Shown here in pieces: positions 11,321 to 23,277 of a stretch of 64,000 nucleotides of DNA. This DNA is from Turnera subulata (taxonomy: Eukaryota > Streptophyta > Magnoliopsida > Malpighiales > Passifloraceae): positions 36,528 to 100,527 of the forward strand of contig JAKUCV010006794.1 of assembly GCA_028386065.3 (NCBI GenBank), in the 5' to 3' direction. Position numbers and translations under genes: made by a program. Each line of letters begins with the position of its first letter. Positions within the stretch are counted from its first letter, which is position 1. The notes under the pieces are model-generated. The model was not told where the DNA came from and did not search any database. It saw only the letters and a list, made by a program, of their open reading frames with translations.

Positions 11321-13368
11321 GAATTTAATTAATGAGGGTGCTATATATGCGTATGTGCAGTGAATCAAGGGCTGGCCACACTGGCAATCTTCGGAGTAGG
11401 AGTGAACTTAGTTCTGTTCCTGACAAGGGTGTTGGGTCAAGACAATGCGGAGGCTGCAAACAATGTGAGCAAATGGACAGGAACCCTCTACATCTTCTCC
11501 CTACTTGGAGCCTTCCTCAGTGACTCTTACTGGGGGAGGTACAAGACTTGCGTCATTTTCCAGGCCATCTTTGTCATCGTACGTACTTAAATAAATCGCA
11601 TATACGTACTACAGTTAATTAGTACTATATATGTATATACAAAATGGATTATAATATATATTAATGTATATATGCATGCGGTGGATCGGAGCAGGGTGTG
11701 GTATCATTGTCGCTATGTTCCTCCCTATTCTTACTCAAGCCAAGTGGGTGCGGAGACGAACAAGTCCCATGCGGATCCCACTCAGCCTTCCACATTGCTC
11801 TGTTCTACCTTTCCATCTATCTTGTTGCCCTTGGGAACGGAGGCTACCAACCTAATATAGCTACCTTTGGTGCTGATCAGTTCGATCAGGAGCACCCCAA
11901 AGAATGTCATTCCAAGATCTCCTTCTTCAGCTACTTCTATTTGTCCTTAAACCTGGGCTCTCTCTTCTCCAACACCATCTTGGGATATCTTCAGGACCAA
12001 GGCAAATGGGCCCTTGGCTTTTGGGCATCCGCCGCCTCTGCTCTTCTGGCTTTGCTCTTGTTCCTTTGCGGGACTCCTCTCTACAGGCACTTCACACCCC
12101 AAGGCAACCCTCTCTCCAGATTCTGCCAAGTCCTGGTTGCTGCTATCAGAAAATGCAATGTCAAAGTCGAGACCATCCCGGATCATCATCATCATCATCA
12201 ACACCAGTACTTGTTTGAAGCCTATCCAAAGCAGGAGGATTCCACAATGTCTCAATTTAGGGATAGGAAGATACTACACACCCAAGGTTTCAGGTAACCA
12301 TGCATACATATATACTGTAATTGCTACCCTAATTAATCAAAATAAAATTAGATTATAAGATTCTAGTACGTACGTACGCACCTATATATAGCGCGCATGC
12401 AATTAATTAAGCAGCTATATATATAGTTAGCTAGCTAGGTCCTGGACTTAATCTTAATTTGCGGCTGCAGATTCTTGGACAGAGCAGCCGTCATCACAGC
12501 CGAGGATTACACCGTTCAAGAAAATGAGGAAGGTGCAGGCAAGTCGTCATCATGGCGTCTGTGCACAGTGACACAAGTGGAAGAGGTTAAATGCGTGCTC
12601 AGACTGCTCCCGATATGGCTCTGCACCATACTATACTCTGTGGTGTTCACCCAGATGGAATCACTCTTTGTGGAACAAGGCGCTGCTATGAGGACTACCA
12701 TTTCCAGCTTCCACATTCCTCCGGCAAGCATGTCTAGCTTTGATATACTCAGTGTTGCGGCATTCATATTCATATGCAGGCGCATTGTTGACCCCCTCTT
12801 TGCCAGGCTAAAGAAGGACGACCCACCAAGCGGACTCACCCAGCTTCAAAGGATGGGGATTGGTCTTGTGGTGGCAATAATGGCAATGCTCTCTGCAGGG
12901 ATTGTGGAGTTGTTCAGGCTTAAATATGCAGCAGCAAAGGAAGATTCATGTGGTGCAGGAATTTTTTGCGGAAGCCAGAGTTCCTTGAGCATCTTTTGGC
13001 AGACACCTCAGTACGTACTGATAGGAGCATCGGAGGTGTTCATGTACGTGGGTCAACTTGAGTTCTTTAATGACCAAGCACCCGACGGATTAAAAAGCTT
13101 TGGAAGCGCCCTCTGCATGACCTCCATATCTCTGGGCAACTATGTCAGTAGCCTGCTTGTCACATTTGTCATGAAGATCTCCACCAGAGATGACATGCCT
13201 GGATGGATACCCAGTAACCTTAACAGAGGTCACCTTGATAGATTTTTCTTCCTCTTAGCTGCTTTGACCGCTGCGGATCTTATCATTTACATTTTCTGCG
13301 CCAAATGGTACAGACATATCAAGTATGAAACTAGCTACAATGAACAAGCCGTGGTCCTCAGTCCTTGA
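10312..13368 (+). CDS. NRT1/PTR family transporter, NPF7.3 (NRT1.5)-like
   Basis: Five exons join in frame: 10312-10338, 10969-11101, 11361-11578, 11695-12293 and 12471-13368. They give 624 aa; Arabidopsis NPF7.3 is of similar length. Plant NPF proteins are MFS carriers with 12 membrane spans; NPF7.3 loads nitrate into the root xylem and has been reported to move K+ against H+. The short first exon (MACLHIYKE) and the stretches ANNVSKWTGTLYIFSLLGAF, YQPNIATFGADQFD and APDGLKSFGSALCM are strongly NPF7-like. The H+-coupling motif ExxE[R/K] of most NPF members is absent from span 1, which reads LVNQGLATLAIFGVG. This loss is known for NPF7.3. The central cytosolic loop holds a histidine run, DHHHHHHQHQ (12181-12205), coded by CAT repeats. 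NPF7.3 and NPF7.2 cannot be separated by eye. Confidence 0.9.
11263..11315. repeat. (AT)n microsatellite in NPF intron 2
   Basis: About 26 AT units are uninterrupted in the 259-bp second intron, upstream of the acceptor at 11360. Confidence 0.85.
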
Positions 13369-13530
13369 CAGCTTTGGCGCCATTCTTTCTGATGAGTTAG
13401 AAGATAAATTTAGACAGGTCCAGTAGTAGATGGGAGCCTCTGCTTATAGCTAGTTAACCGTTATCTCTCCTGTTGAATACTTTACAGGAGAGGATCTCAA
13501 TCCATATATATTAACTCCATACCGCCAAGT
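13369..13530 (+). other. NPF 3' UTR/flank
   Basis: Sequence directly after the stop. It ends in a short direct duplication: TTAACTCCATACCGCCAAG occurs at about 13510-13529 and again at about 13539-13558. Confidence 0.5.
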
Positions 13531-13810
13531 GGTGCATATTAACTCCATACCGCCAAGTTGAGCTCCGATGCGACAGCATAACGTATCACATTCTCATGTA
13601 CCATCTGATAATTTATATATATATATACCATGGATGCAATCGGGTATAATTTTTAAAAGTTGTTTCTTTCTTCCACAAACATAACAACGGAACAGAAAAC
13701 CACACAAAGATTGTGTTGAAATACCAAGACTGAGAAAACAAGAAAACAGATGTTACCAATTATTTGATAGTAAAAAAATCAATTGACAAATAGATAGATA
13801 GTTATAACAC
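13531..13810 (+). repeat. NPF 3'-flank segment T, copy 1
   Basis: This segment (CCATACCGCCAAGTTGAGC... to ...TAGTTATAACAC) recurs in part at 20456-20612 and nearly whole at 38675-38930 plus 44918-44930. Because it directly follows the NPF gene here, this copy is the likely source. It marks the left end of the tandemly repeated unit. Confidence 0.8.
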
Positions 13811-13989
13811 AAAGAGAAAAAAGAAAAAACAAGACATGTCCCGTAAAGTACACCTATTTCCCGGGTGTGGATTTTTTTCCTCACTTGTACGGATAGCGGT
13901 ACAATTCTAAGCATCTAGCAGGAATCCCGATTGATAGTTGCCGAAGCAAATTATAACACTAATCAGTATCAATCCACGTAAAAGATTTA
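13811..13989. other. spacer between segment T and the LINE insertion
   Basis: No gene is seen. The sequence is not recognisably present in the second unit, where 13690-16265 equivalents are missing. Confidence 0.4.
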
Positions 13990-14143
13990 ACTCCCTAACT
14001 ATGTTTTTTTTGAGAATTAAATCAATCTCATTGCTTAAACTTGGTTAGGGAAGTCCCTAACAATGTATACAACTGAAAGGCTAGGAGCCTAAGAATAACA
14101 GAAAGCTATTACACAGAGACAAAGTCAAGGATTGGAAGCTTAA

Positions 14144-15493
14144 TGTCACGGGCAAAGAGTCTCGCGCAGCACACTGCGCCCGTGCGGCATCCCGAGGGTC
14201 CCATACCCCCCTCGAGATTCAGCCTTTAAGTCCTTCGAGCATGCAATACTGGTTTCGCCCTGCCATGGGCTCGTCAGGGAAGCGGCAATAGCTCCCGACC
14301 AGTTGTGCCAAGTATCTTGCACAATCCCGCACTAAGCCTTGCCTGGCTCGGCGAGGCTTGTGCATACAGGGCAGAACACTTACAAACGCTATTGCCACCA
14401 ACATTCGTTATACCACTGACAGGAACCAGTATGCACATAGCTCGATCTCTCCGTGTCACGCATCAGCCGGGTAGGGGTCCTCCCCCTAAAGAGCATCTGG
14501 AGCATTCCTAGGGGTGGCACGAGTAGACATTGAAATGCTTGAAACGGCCCCCCCTCCTCCAGGTCGCGCACAAAATATCCCGGTGCGTGACATTCTCCCA
14601 CACCCATAATCTAGCACGCCCTCGTGCTAGGGTGAGAGAAGTTTTAGACTCCGCCCAGAATCTTTCACACTCATACTGTCGCTTGCCACGAATGGAACGA
14701 GTCACTTTCACAATCAGGACGTGCAGCGCTTCTCATTTTCATGGGCCAAACAGCGCACCACTCGAGTCTCTACCGTGCCCCAACGATCTCCTGTCGTTGT
14801 CCGGGCCGGGCACCCTGCCTACTCCCCTGAGCGCTTGGCGTGCTCAACTGTCCACATGGGCCTGCTTACAACCCTCCTCCGTGGAAGCCATTACCCTCTT
14901 CTCTGATTGGATTAAACCACGTTCCCCCACATCGGCTTGCTTCCCCCAAGCAAGTCGTTATCGCCCACTTCGTTAGGCGACCAAGCGAGGCACCCCCGCC
15001 TCCATATCAAGCAACAATATGTGTGCATACCGCTCCGCTACCATCTGTCACGGGCAAAGAGTCTCGCGCAGCACACTGCGCCCGTGCGGCATCCCGAGGG
15101 TCCCATACCCCCCTCGAGATTCAGCCTTTAAGTCCTTCGAGCATGCAATACTGGTTTCGCCCTGCCATGGGCTCGTCAGGGAAGCGGCAATAACTCCCGA
15201 CCAGTTGTGCCAAGTATCTTGCACAATCCCGCACTAAGCCTTGCCTGGCTCGGCGAGGCTTGCGCATACAGGGCAGAACACTTACAAACGCTATTGCCAC
15301 CAACATTCGTTATACCACTGACAGGAACCAGTATGCACATAGCTCGATCTCTCCGTGTCACGCATCAGCCGGGTAGGGGTCCTCCCCCTAAAGAGCATCT
15401 GGAGCATACCTAGGGGTGGCACCAGTAGACATTGAAATGCTTGAAACGGCCCCCCCCCTCCAGGTCGCGCACAAAATATCCCGGTGCGTGACA
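14144..15493 (-). mobile_element. TRIM (terminal-repeat retrotransposon in miniature)
   Basis: Two nearly identical LTRs, 14144-14592 and 15046-15493 (449 and 448 bp), enclose only 453 bp. The LTRs have TGTCACGGG...GTGCGTGACA ends. A 4-bp TTAA lies on both sides (14140-14143, 15494-15497). Minus-strand orientation follows from a purine tract GTGTGGGAGAA next to the 14592 LTR end and a primer-site-like TGGTAGCGGAGC (complement of 15032-15043) next to the other LTR. There is no coding capacity, so movement would need proteins from another element. The LTRs differ at only a few positions, so the insertion is recent relative to the LINE around it. Confidence 0.88.
14611..14630. other. perfect 8-bp stem palindrome beside the TRIM polypurine tract
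   Basis: CTAGCACG CCCT CGTGCTAG forms an 8-bp stem with a 4-nt loop, 18 bp inside the 14592 LTR border. The gypsy-like element at 23278-31765 has a comparable palindrome in the same relative place. Confidence 0.75.
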
Positions 15494-15910
15494 TTAATAC
15501 ACCAGAAATTACACAGTTGCTGCGTTTCAATGGATAAGCGCCTGGGTTTGAGTTTGGTTAAGCTACTAAATCGCAGCTTTAGATCAGAGCATATGTTGAC
15601 TAACACAGCATCAGATGAACGATGACAGTTGTTAAAGTGTCTATTGTTCCTCTTCCGCCAAAGGTGATATATGCAAGCGCACCAACCAATACGCAATATC
15701 ATTGATTTAATGTTCTTCTTTTGGGAGGAGCTTTGAACCCATGAGAATTCAGAAGACCAAGAGGATACAGACTGTGGGTGTTGCAAAGAGCAAGGAATTT
15801 AGACCAGATTCTAGCTGTGTAAGGGCATTCAAAGAATAAATAGTCCCTGGACTCCACAGAGTGCGTGCAGAATAAACAGGATGCATCAGTGATCACTCCC
15901 TAACTATGTT

Positions 15911-16264
15911 GGTTGTGACTAATTCGATCAAAACTAAGAACAAAAGTTGTTTGTTTCATTGGCAAAGAAAACAAAAGTTGGTTGTGACTGATTATATGCA
16001 AAGAAAACAAATATGGTCTTTGTTTCATTGGCCAGCAGTGCCATATGCTAAGATTTGTTGAATTCCTGGCGGCAGAACAGAAGTCGCATTTCAAAGTTTT
16101 GAATATGCCTTAACTTTACATGTGTAGTATGTACAAAAAGAAGAAAATGCAACGTTTCAAAAAAAAAAAAAAGAAAAGAAAATACAGCTCCAGTCTACCT
16201 TTTCATAATACAAAGACAATTTATAGGAACTTAATTGTATGGTATGAGGATGCATTAAAAAGTG
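15911..16264. other. spacer; no gene seen
   Basis: AT-rich sequence that includes a short internal duplication (AAACAAAAGTTGGTTGTGACT and a near copy around 15908-15985) and an A-rich run near 16158-16180. Confidence 0.4.
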
Positions 16265-16511
16265 AAGGAAAATAATGTAATTCGAACCTCTTAACAAGAA
16301 ATTTCTTTCTTTTTGTAGCTATATCGCTTTCTTTTTGTGAATGTGGTTTCGAATCTAGGGTTATATAAATCAAAAAATTAGAATTGAACTTATTCCTTCA
16401 ATTGGTCTTTTTGCCTATCCTCCTATCTTTCAAACTTTCCAAAAATAGAACTTAGGAAAGTGCTTTCCAAACATATGTATAACAAAAGAAAAAAGTTGAT
16501 TTAGCCCTTTT

Positions 16512-16607
16512 ATGCCTACTCTAACTAATTATTTTGCTTTCCTACTAGTAGCTTTAACTATAACCTTAGGTCTATTTATTGGTCTGAGCAAAATAGGATT
16601 TATTTGA
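16512..16607 (+). pseudogene. petL: plastid-derived petL copy (open reading frame intact)
   Basis: The frame reads [18 protein letters not shown]... and ends ...GLSKIGFI, 31 aa with TGA. This matches cytochrome b6f subunit PetL in length and sequence. Without a plastid promoter or a transit peptide, expression as a functional subunit is unlikely. It is annotated as a NUPT passenger. Confidence 0.85.
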
Positions 16608-16753
16608 ACTAAAAACAATTGTCGTATTCCATCTATTCTTTAGTTCATTACCGTGTCAATTTCGAATTCTTAGTTATTGAGATTTATGGGGAATATGGAT
16701 TAATATTTAAGGATAGATATTACCTCTCTTTTTTTCTTTGAAAATAAATTCAA

Positions 16754-16831
16754 ATGATTGAGGTTCTTCTATTTGGAATCGTTTTAGGTCTAATTCCTAT
16801 TACTTTGGCTGGATTATTTGTAACAGCCTAT
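16754..16831 (+). pseudogene. petG: 5' part of plastid petG, fused to LINE RT
   Basis: [20 protein letters not shown] followed by LFVTAY is PetG residues 1-26, with Leu in place of the usual Phe at position 5. The last 11 residues of PetG are missing; the frame instead continues into LINE reverse transcriptase ([14 protein letters not shown]). The combined ORF runs from 16754 to 17452 (232 aa). Confidence 0.85.
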
Positions 16832-19035
16832 GGTGCTCCTTACCCAAGTTTCAACCCCACTAGGGGAGTTCGGCTGGGTGATTTGGAGAGATTTTCACAT
16901 CTTGTAATGGAGGCAGTTGGTGCTGGTCGATGGAAACCTCTATATGCTAGTTATGGGGGACCCCAGGTGTCCCACCTCCTCTTTGCTGATGATATGCTTC
17001 TTTTTGCGGAAGCTTCTGTTGAGCAGCTCTCTACTGTTCAGCAGTGTTTGGATATTTTTTGTCGGTTTTCTGGCCAGAAAGTAAGTCATGCCAAGACCCG
17101 TATTTTCTTCTCTAGGAATGTATCTGAGGAGTTGCGTCTCCAACTTCGTACCATGAATGGTTATCAACTCTCCGATGATCTAGGCATTTATTTAGGTGTT
17201 CCACTTTATGCTGGTAGGATAACCAAAGCTACTTATGCCGGCCTACTTGATACTGTGCGAGAGAGATTGGCAAGGTGGAAAACTAATCAGCTCTGGCTTA
17301 CAGGTCGTCTTACTTTATGCCAGTCTGTGCTTTGTGCTTTACCGGTCTACACCATGCAGTCGGCCAAGTTACCGACAGTGATTCGTCAGGAGATAGAACG
17401 CCTTTGCCGTAATTTCATTTGGGGGGATGGTGATTCTGGTCAGAAGGTTTGATTTGATTACTACCCTCTTTAACGATGCCCTTCTTCTTAGTTGGCATGG
17501 TCTATTCTGTGTCAAGATGCCAGTTTATGGGTCCGTATTCTCACGGCCAAGTATTTTGCTATTAAAGGAGGAAGGGTTGTCCTCCGAGATAAAAGGGTAG
17601 GCTCTCCTATATGGCGTGCAATCAAGTCGGTTTGGCCTATCCTGATACGTGGTGTTCGTTGAACTGTGGGGAACGGTCTCCATATTCGCTTCTAGAGTGA
17701 TTGGTGGGTTGATGGATGTATCTCTTCCCTTCTACCCCTAGCTATCGGTCATGTACCTGTGGAGCAGCTGAACTGGCCTTTGGCTCGGTTTGTATCAGAT
17801 TCTAGTGATTGGAATTGGGCTTTATTTTCTGATTTTCTTCCCCCCGCGGTGGTGTTTCAGGTAGCTTCCATCCTGCCTCCTATGAATGGTCGTGATGATG
17901 GTGTTTGTTGGGGGGTTTCAAAATTAGGTTCCTTTTCATCACAGTCTGCTTATTCTCTTTTAGATGGAGCTTGTCAAACTGTTCAGAATGTACTTTGGCA
18001 AATGGTGTGGTGTTGGCCGGGCCCTCAACATATCCGCTCTTTCCTTTGGTTGGTGGTGCATGAGCTCTTGATGACGAATTCCTTGAGGCATCGTCGTAAT
18101 TTTGCCCTCTCTCCTTGTTATGCTGCATGTGGAGGAATCCAAGAAAATATTTTACATGTGCTTTGGGGTTGTTGGCGAGCTCAACGGATATGGCGCAAAT
18201 TGGTTCCTCAAGCAATGTGGAATGCGTTCTTTTCTGGCTCTTTGCACTCTTGGTTGCGCATGAATCTGGTAGAGGGATCTGGTACAACCTTTGATTCTTC
18301 GTGGCATCTTACCTTTGGGGTCACTCTTTGGAAGATTTGGAGTTGGCGTAATGGTTGGATTTTTCAACTTCATGGCATTGGCTTTTATTCTATTCCTTCT
18401 AATGTTAGTATGGTACATGAGATTCGTTCGGTTCATCAAGCCAAAACTTCGCTGCAACCTCCGATTTCTCGTACTTTGCTTAACATTGGCTGGAAACCTC
18501 CTGACACTAGGTGGCACAAGTTGAATACAGACGAGCCTTCTAAGGGTAACCCAGGACTGGCTTCTACTGGGGGAGTGTGTCGTACTTCTAATGGGGAATG
18601 GTGTTTTGGTTTTGTCAAGTCTTTAGGAATTTGCACCTCCTACAAAGCTAAGGTTTGGGTTGTTTTCTTAGGCTTACAACAGGCCTGTCGTCGTGGCTTT
18701 CGTCGCATTATGCTAGAACTTGACTCTCTTGCTCTTGTCCTTCAATTGCAAAATCGTAGTTCACCAACGTCCGAGCCATTGCTTTTACGTATCTACTCCC
18801 TCCTTGATCAAGACTGGCAGATTATTCTGAGGCATACCTACCGTGAGGGCAACCGTCTCGCCGATGCCCTTGCCAATGCCCCATTTGCTTTCTCTTTAGC
18901 TTATCAGTTGTTTGACTTTGTTCCTTCATTTTGCACCTCTGTTTTGCATGAGGATTTGCATGGTCTTACATGGCTGCGTTGCTGTACTAGTTGACTCTAA
19001 ATAATATGGGCTCAGGCCGCGTTTACTCACCAAAA
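16832..19035 (+). pseudogene. 5'-truncated LINE ORF2, unit 1 (RT, zinc-binding domain, RNase H)
   Basis: Reverse transcriptase begins inside the finger region (FNPTRGVR) and keeps the catalytic FADD (about 16981). A 30-bp in-frame gap removes the [14 protein letters not shown] block that the second copy retains. The frame stops at 17452 after a 1-bp change and is scrambled to about 17758. It reopens at 17759-18994 (411 aa) with the LINE zinc-binding domain (SAYSLLDGACQTVQ, CYAACGG...NILHVLWGC) and a C-terminal RNase H (NTDEPSKGNPGLAS, LELDSL, REGNRLADALANAP). In RNase H the second acidic residue is lost (KAKVW where the sister copy has KAEVW). The element is a dead, 5'-truncated plant L1-type LINE. 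The 3' border near 19035 is approximate. Confidence 0.88.
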
Positions 19036-19799
19036 AAACCAACAAACATGTAGTAGTTTTACATACCAAAATCTACTCTTTTTCCAATTCTCACCCCTAT
19101 AAAAAAAAAAGGTGAGAATATGTGTATGGATTGACATTTTGGCTTCTACTTTTTCTATCCATTCTTTTGTTCAATATATTGCAACAGATACTAAAAATTA
19201 TTCTCCTCCAACTTTTTTATGTTTTTTTAATATTGCTTATTCTTATAACTTTTAAATATCAAAATTGTATTTTAAGTTGGTGTTCTGATGTAAACAATCA
19301 TTATTTTTCTCCTTGGCCCTTATTTCTACTAAAATTTTAAGTGTAAATAATATTAATGAAGTATTAAGTTAGAAAATTCAAATTCCCGCATCAACCGGTA
19401 TATAACAGATGGCCCTTATAGGGGAGCCTCGCCCTACTTGCTCCCATGGATCCGCCACTGTCTACCAGTTCATCACCATTCACCAACACACATATTAACA
19501 CTATGTACCAGTTCATCACCAACACATATTACACTGTCCAAGACCCCTCTCATACCATGTTCATTTTGGCAAACAAGAATAATTCCCTCATAACAAATGA
19601 TTTTACATGGGTTATCATAAGAATGAGGGATCAAAGGCCACTTTTACTAAAAGCAAAATGAAGAAAAAAGAAAGTGCCACCTTGTTGACCTTGTTTATGG
19701 AATTGGTGGCAACTAAGTATTTCGGTGAAAAAAATGCTAAAACGGGCCAACGAGGTGCAGCCACTTGTTGGGTCTATGGATGCGGGCCCAGAGGGAATA
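19036..19799. other. non-coding part of the duplicated unit
   Basis: AT-rich sequence followed by a short GC-richer end (CCCATGGATCCGCCACTG near 19443-19460). The counterpart in unit 2 is 33695-34445, similar base for base by eye. No gene is recognised. Confidence 0.5.
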
Positions 19800-20093
19800 T
19801 TATGCCGGACTAGGAGGGGACTGGTGGAGCCAATTCGGAAATGTAAGGAATTGCCTGATCGTTGATAGCGCGGAGAAACCAGTCGGTCCACGCAACCCAA
19901 CTCCTATCTGGAGCAGGGATGGAGGTAAGAAAAAGTTCGACATATGGCGCCAAACGAGGTTGTCGGCAATAAGTGTGATCCCAGTGATGGGATCATGGTA
20001 AGGAATTGCTTGAACCACCTGATCGTTGATATCGGCAACTGCGGGGACGTCATGGTTGTTGTTATTTGCAGGAATATCTTCACCGAAAGCCAT
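19800..20093 (-). CDS. orphan ORF, unit 1 copy (unknown function, shortened)
   Basis: The ORF starts at the ATG 20093 and reads MAFGEDIPANNNNHDVPAVA..., 97 aa. I do not recognise the protein. Upstream on the same strand a TATA-like TATTTAAAC (about 20193-20202) is followed by a CT-rich leader, the layout of a plant core promoter. Further upstream lies piece A of the NPF promoter in the same relative orientation as in the NPF gene (20352-20233 read on the minus strand). The unit 2 copy is longer (141 aa); this one has lost about 0.13 kb and changes frame at its end. It may be a captured gene fragment or a degenerate mobile-element ORF. Confidence 0.35.
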   Translation of the reverse strand: MAFGEDIPANNNNHDVPAVADINDQVVQAIPYHDPITGITLIADNLVWRHMSNFFLPPSLLQIGVGLRGPTGFSALSTIRQFLTFPNWLHQSPPSPA

Positions 20094-20232
20094 AACTTTG
20101 ATATAGGTCTTTGACAAAGCGCCAAAAGAGGAAGGAATGAATGGCGACTAGAGAAGTGACAGAAGTTTGTAGTGAGAGCCTACACAGACGGGGGTTTAAA
20201 TAGGGAAAAAAATGAAAAAGAGATGCCGATCC

Positions 20233-20455
20233 TCAAAGATTGTGAACTAGTAGATTCCAAAACCTATCAGAGCTGATGAGCCCAATATAAAGAGCGTGAA
20301 ATAGAAAACAAAGAAAAAGGAAAAAAACCGTGACATTGTTGTGTACAGTTATGCATATTTCGAATATATATTTGTTATAAAATAGTCCCCCCACAACATT
20401 GCAAGTCTCATTGAACACCTTGCGGCTCAATTAAGCCTATATTTTCTGAGGTGCA
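20233..20455. repeat. NPF promoter pieces A (inverted) and B (direct), copy in unit 1
   Basis: 20233-20352 is the reverse complement of NPF upstream piece A. 20353-20455 matches piece B in direct orientation. At 20455 the sequence passes straight into segment T of the NPF 3' flank, with no transporter exon between them. Confidence 0.8.
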
Positions 20456-20612
20456 TGTGGTGTATCCATACCACCAAGTTGGGCTCCGATGCATTACGTA
20501 TCTCATTCTCATGTACCATCTGATAATTTATATATACATATACCATGGATATAATCGGGTACAATTTTCAAAAGTTGTTTCTTTTTTCCACAAACATAAC
20601 AACGGAACAGAA
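20456..20612 (+). repeat. NPF 3'-flank segment T, copy 2 (partial)
   Basis: Matches 13531-13690 of copy 1 up to CGGAACAGAAAA, then joins directly to the plastid-derived sequence. The part of copy 1 from 13690 to 16265 is absent. Confidence 0.8.

Positions 20613-23277
<2,665 letters not shown>

Larger units (their letters stand above)
14006..15894 (-). mobile_element. 5'-truncated LINE (L1-type) on the minus strand, interrupted by a TRIM
   Basis: The insertion is bordered by 16-bp direct repeats ACTCCCTAACTATGTT (13990-14005 and 15895-15910) and has a poly(A) tail on the minus strand (T run at 14004-14010). Its retained 5' part (15896 down to about 15500) encodes the C-terminal zinc-binding part of a plant LINE ORF2: CLFCTHSVESRDYLFFECPY followed by WCACIYHLWRKRNNRHF. 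The body is split by the TRIM at 14144-15493. Counting out the TRIM, only about 0.54 kb of LINE is present. Confidence 0.85.
16265..16831 (+). mobile_element. nuclear plastid DNA (NUPT): psbE-petL spacer, petL, spacer, start of petG
   Basis: The segment is collinear with plastid DNA: an AT-rich spacer, petL (16512-16607), another spacer and the first 26 codons of petG (16754-16831). At 16832 it changes abruptly to LINE sequence. A second diverged copy is at 20613-22975. The surrounding DNA is clearly nuclear (spliced genes, LTR elements), so this is a transferred fragment and not a plastid genome. The left border at about 16265 is approximate. Confidence 0.88.

Noticed and set aside
16512..16831. 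petL and petG as functional plastid genes (plastid genome contig)
   Set aside because: petG is truncated and fused to a LINE, the segment is duplicated and interrupted by LTR elements, and spliced nuclear genes lie on both sides.
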